In this document: piece after piece, positions 61,978 to 64,000 of the stretch
Numbering within the stretch: the first letter of the stretch is position 1
How the letters are laid out: the number at the start of each line of letters is the position of its first letter
NCBI GenBank assembly: GCA_963589005.1
Contig: CAVAJR010000008.1
Coordinates: forward strand, 1 to 64,000
Source of the DNA: RGIG5612 sp963589005
Lineage (GTDB): Bacteria > Bacillota > Clostridia > Lachnospirales > Lachnospiraceae
Reading direction: 5' to 3'
DNA: 64,000 bases
Translations under genes and position numbers: made by a program
The notes under the pieces: model-generated
Databases searched by the model: none
What the model saw: only the letters and a program-made list of their open reading frames with translations
What the model was told of the DNA's origin: nothing

Positions 61978-64000
61978 TCATACGTTTTCTCTGGCGGTTG
62001 ACAGCATCAGTTTGATTCTGTTCAACTGGTTAACTTCTGATGCGCCTGGGTCGTAGTCAATCGCAACGATGTTGGCTTCGGGATGCTTGTTCCTGATGGA
62101 TTTGATCACACCCTTGCCCATGATATGATTAGGCAGGCAGCCAAATGGCTGGACACATACAATATTCGGTACGCCCTCGTGGATCAATTCCAGCATTTCA
62201 CCGGTCAGAAACCAGCCTTCGCCGCACTGATTGCCTGTTGATACATACTCAGATGCCATGCGAGCCAGTTCATTGATCTGAGAATCCGGAACAAAATGCT
62301 TGCTCTGTCTCAGATACTCATTAGACTCCCTGCGCATATATTCAAGAAATCTTATTCCGGCATTTGCAGCAAAAGTCTTGATCTTCTTATCAGAGTAGTT
62401 GTCAACCTTAAAATAATTATTATACAGGCAGTACAGAAGGAAGTCCATAAGTCCCGGCATTACGCCTTCAGCACCTTCCTTCTCAAGCAGTCTTATGATA
62501 TCTCTGTTGGCAACAGGGCTGAACTTAACCAATATCTCACCGACAACGCCGACCTTAGGCTTCTTAACATCAATCCGTTCGAGTTCATCGAAGTCCTTTA
62601 TGATCGCTTTGATAAGCTTGTTAGAAGTTTTCTTGGTAAATGCATGTCTGTCTATTTCCGCCTTAACTATATCAGCCCATTTCTTATGCAGGGCATCGGT
62701 GGAGCCGGGAACAGCCTCATACGGTCTGGTTGCATTCGTAACCTTCATCAGCACATCACCTATAACTAATGCACACAGCGCCTTGACAATAATCGGAAGA
62801 GTAAGACTGAATCCTGAATTTTTCTCAAGACCTACGCTGAAGGATATAACAGGTATATGACCCAGCCCTGCATTGGTGAGGGCTCGTCTTATAAATCCGA
62901 TATAATTGGACGCCCTGCAGCCTCCGCCTGTCTGAGTTATCAGAAGGGCAGTCTTATTCAGGTCATATTTGCCGGACAAGAGAGCATCCATCATCTGACC
63001 GACAACAATGATCGAAGGATAGCATGCATCGTTATTTACATATTTTAATCCGGCATCAATGGAATGCTTATTGTCATTTTCCAATATAACGAAGTTGTAA
63101 CCCTCAGAGTCAAATGCTTCCTTGATCAGGTCGAATTGAATAGGAGCCATCTGCGGAGCGAGGATAGTATAGCCGTCTTTTCGCATCTGCTTGGTAAATT
63201 CAACCCGTTTAAATGCAGTTGATTGATATGGCATATCAGAAGCCATATCGCTTTTGCCTCGAAGGGCAGCAAGAAGGGATCTTACACGGATCCTTGCTGC
63301 ACCCAGATTACTAACCTCATCTATTTTCAGAACTGTATAGATCTTCTTGCTGTGCGTTAAAATATCACGAACCACATCTGTCGTTACAGCATCAAGACCG
63401 CAGCCAAAGGAAAAGAGCTGGATAAGATTCAGATTATCCTGTGTCTTAACAAAGTTAGCAGCGCGGTACAGTCTTGAATGATACATCCATTGATCGAGAA
63501 CAATCAATGGTCTGTCAACATGACTCAGATGAGAAACTGAGTCCTCAGTAAGAACGGCTACGCCATATGAAGTTATAAGCTCCGGCACGCCATGATTGAT
63601 CTCCGGATCTATATGATACGGTCTGCCTGCAAGAACGATTCCCTGACGGTCATTATCCTTCATCCATTTAAGGACTTCCTCGCCTTTATCTTCAATATCC
63701 TTCTTCGCCTTAAGAAGCTCAGTCCAGGCTTTAGCAGCGGCAGACTTAACTTCGGCAGCAGGAATATTATATTTCTTGCTGAATACGCGGATAAGTCCGT
63801 TTGTAAATGTAGGCAGATCCTTCATGGAGAAAAATGAATGTTCAAATTCTATATTTAATCCGGCGATATCTTCTATATTATTTTTTATGTTTTCCGGATA
63901 ACTGGTTACAATAGGGCAGTTATAGTGGTTATTAGCATCAGTTGTTTCATTTCGTTCAAAAGCTATGCATGGATAGAAGATGAATTTTATACCTGAGTTA
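61978..64000 (-). CDS. 2-hydroxyacyl-CoA dehydratase activase-like protein, C-terminal part (cut by window edge)
   Basis: Large BadF/BcrA-type protein with DUF2229; ATP-driven electron donor for radical dehydratases or a stand-alone homologue. The frame stays open to the right edge (first whole codon ends at 63999), giving at least 674 residues; N-terminal ATPase halves lie outside. Visible are ITYPSYP-like CPIVTSYPENIKNN, GIVLAGRPYHIDPEINHGVPE, LIQLFSFGCGLDAVTTD, DACYPSIIVVGQMMDAL, and ITQTGGGCRASNYIGFIRRAL, with Cys at likely iron-sulfur positions. The C-terminal GQPFGCLPNH-like VQPFGCLPNHIMGKG is a family hallmark. No dehydratase alpha/beta genes appear in the window. Confidence 0.88.
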   Translation of the reverse strand, partial: NSGIKFIFYPCIAFERNETTDANNHYNCPIVTSYPENIKNNIEDIAGLNIEFEHSFFSMKDLPTFTNGLIRVFSKKYNIPAAEVKSAAAKAWTELLKAKKDIEDKGEEVLKWMKDNDRQGIVLAGRPYHIDPEINHGVPELITSYGVAVLTEDSVSHLSHVDRPLIVLDQWMYHSRLYRAANFVKTQDNLNLIQLFSFGCGLDAVTTDVVRDILTHSKKIYTVLKIDEVSNLGAARIRVRSLLAALRGKSDMASDMPYQSTAFKRVEFTKQMRKDGYTILAPQMAPIQFDLIKEAFDSEGYNFVILENDNKHSIDAGLKYVNNDACYPSIIVVGQMMDALLSGKYDLNKTALLITQTGGGCRASNYIGFIRRALTNAGLGHIPVISFSVGLEKNSGFSLTLPIIVKALCALVIGDVLMKVTNATRPYEAVPGSTDALHKKWADIVKAEIDRHAFTKKTSNKLIKAIIKDFDELERIDVKKPKVGVVGEILVKFSPVANRDIIRLLEKEGAEGVMPGLMDFLLYCLYNNYFKVDNYSDKKIKTFAANAGIRFLEYMRRESNEYLRQSKHFVPDSQINELARMASEYVSTGNQCGEGWFLTGEMLELIHEGVPNIVCVQPFGCLPNHIMGKGVIKSIRNKHPEANIVAIDYDPGASEVNQLNRIKLMLSTARENV

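Noticed and set aside
1..64000. Prophage, integrative element or defence island
   Set aside because: No integrase, transposase, relaxase, phage structural or restriction genes, and housekeeping genes run throughout.

Overview
The window reads as an ordinary chromosomal stretch of a Clostridia genome, most likely Lachnospiraceae. The support is indirect: fairly low GC by eye, GGAGG-type ribosome sites, clpC-radA next to each other, an argR-recN block with rqcH, type IV CmpB-like membrane protein, a BKACE-family enzyme, a 2-hydroxyacyl-CoA dehydratase activase, LPxTG-like surface proteins and a DUF6472-like small protein. I see no phage, IS element, CRISPR array or rRNA. Both window edges cut genes: sbcC on the left and a large CoA-dehydratase activase on the right.

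Layout. 1-5.4 kb: end of sbcC, a sugar O-acetyltransferase, a CmpB-like membrane protein, a divergent 3-hydroxyacyl-CoA dehydrogenase and, convergent, a ROK glucokinase. 5.7-10.3 kb: a four-gene Gld-like ABC export operon (ATPase, permease, GldG-like, DUF4340). 10.4-15.5 kb: a ribose-type sugar ABC importer (binding protein, double ATPase, two permeases), with a hairpin between the first gene and the rest. 15.6-19.5 kb: small alarmone synthetase, two S1-domain RNA-binding proteins, a PfkB kinase. 19.6-23.6 kb: a large cell-wall-anchored protein with eleven InlB-type B-repeats. 23.9-25.1 kb: an overlapping pair, a PIN/NYN-like protein and a 57-residue cysteine protein. 25.3-29.8 kb: a structured leader, GntR regulator, clpC, radA. 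30-38.4 kb: tRNA-Trp, then rel, an MBL hydrolase, hisS, aspS, tgt, yajC. 38.5-45.2 kb: serC-serA, BKACE enzyme, zinc-ribbon protein plus flavin reductase, glnA, YdcF-like protein. 45.2-51.3 kb: GIY-YIG protein, lipoproteins, proBA, a secreted beta-helix protein. 51.4-64 kb: oxidoreductase plus NagB-like isomerase, recN/argR/rqcH, mntP, a two-component pair, ung and the activase.

How it fits together. Much of the window is translation and stress housekeeping: two enzymes of (p)ppGpp metabolism, ClpC, RadA, RecN, RqcH, two aminoacyl-tRNA synthetases and Tgt. Amino-acid synthesis (serine, glutamine, proline) and sugar uptake or phosphorylation form a second theme, and fermentative acyl-CoA chemistry (hydroxyacyl-CoA dehydrogenase, BKACE, dehydratase activase) a third.

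The least explained material is not in large genes. It is the PIN/cysteine-protein pair, two complex nested palindromic regions (57.64-57.90 kb and 58.65-58.77 kb), the GC-rich hairpin leader ahead of gntR-clpC, and the hairpin-rich hisS leader. No complete novel defence or mobile system is evident.
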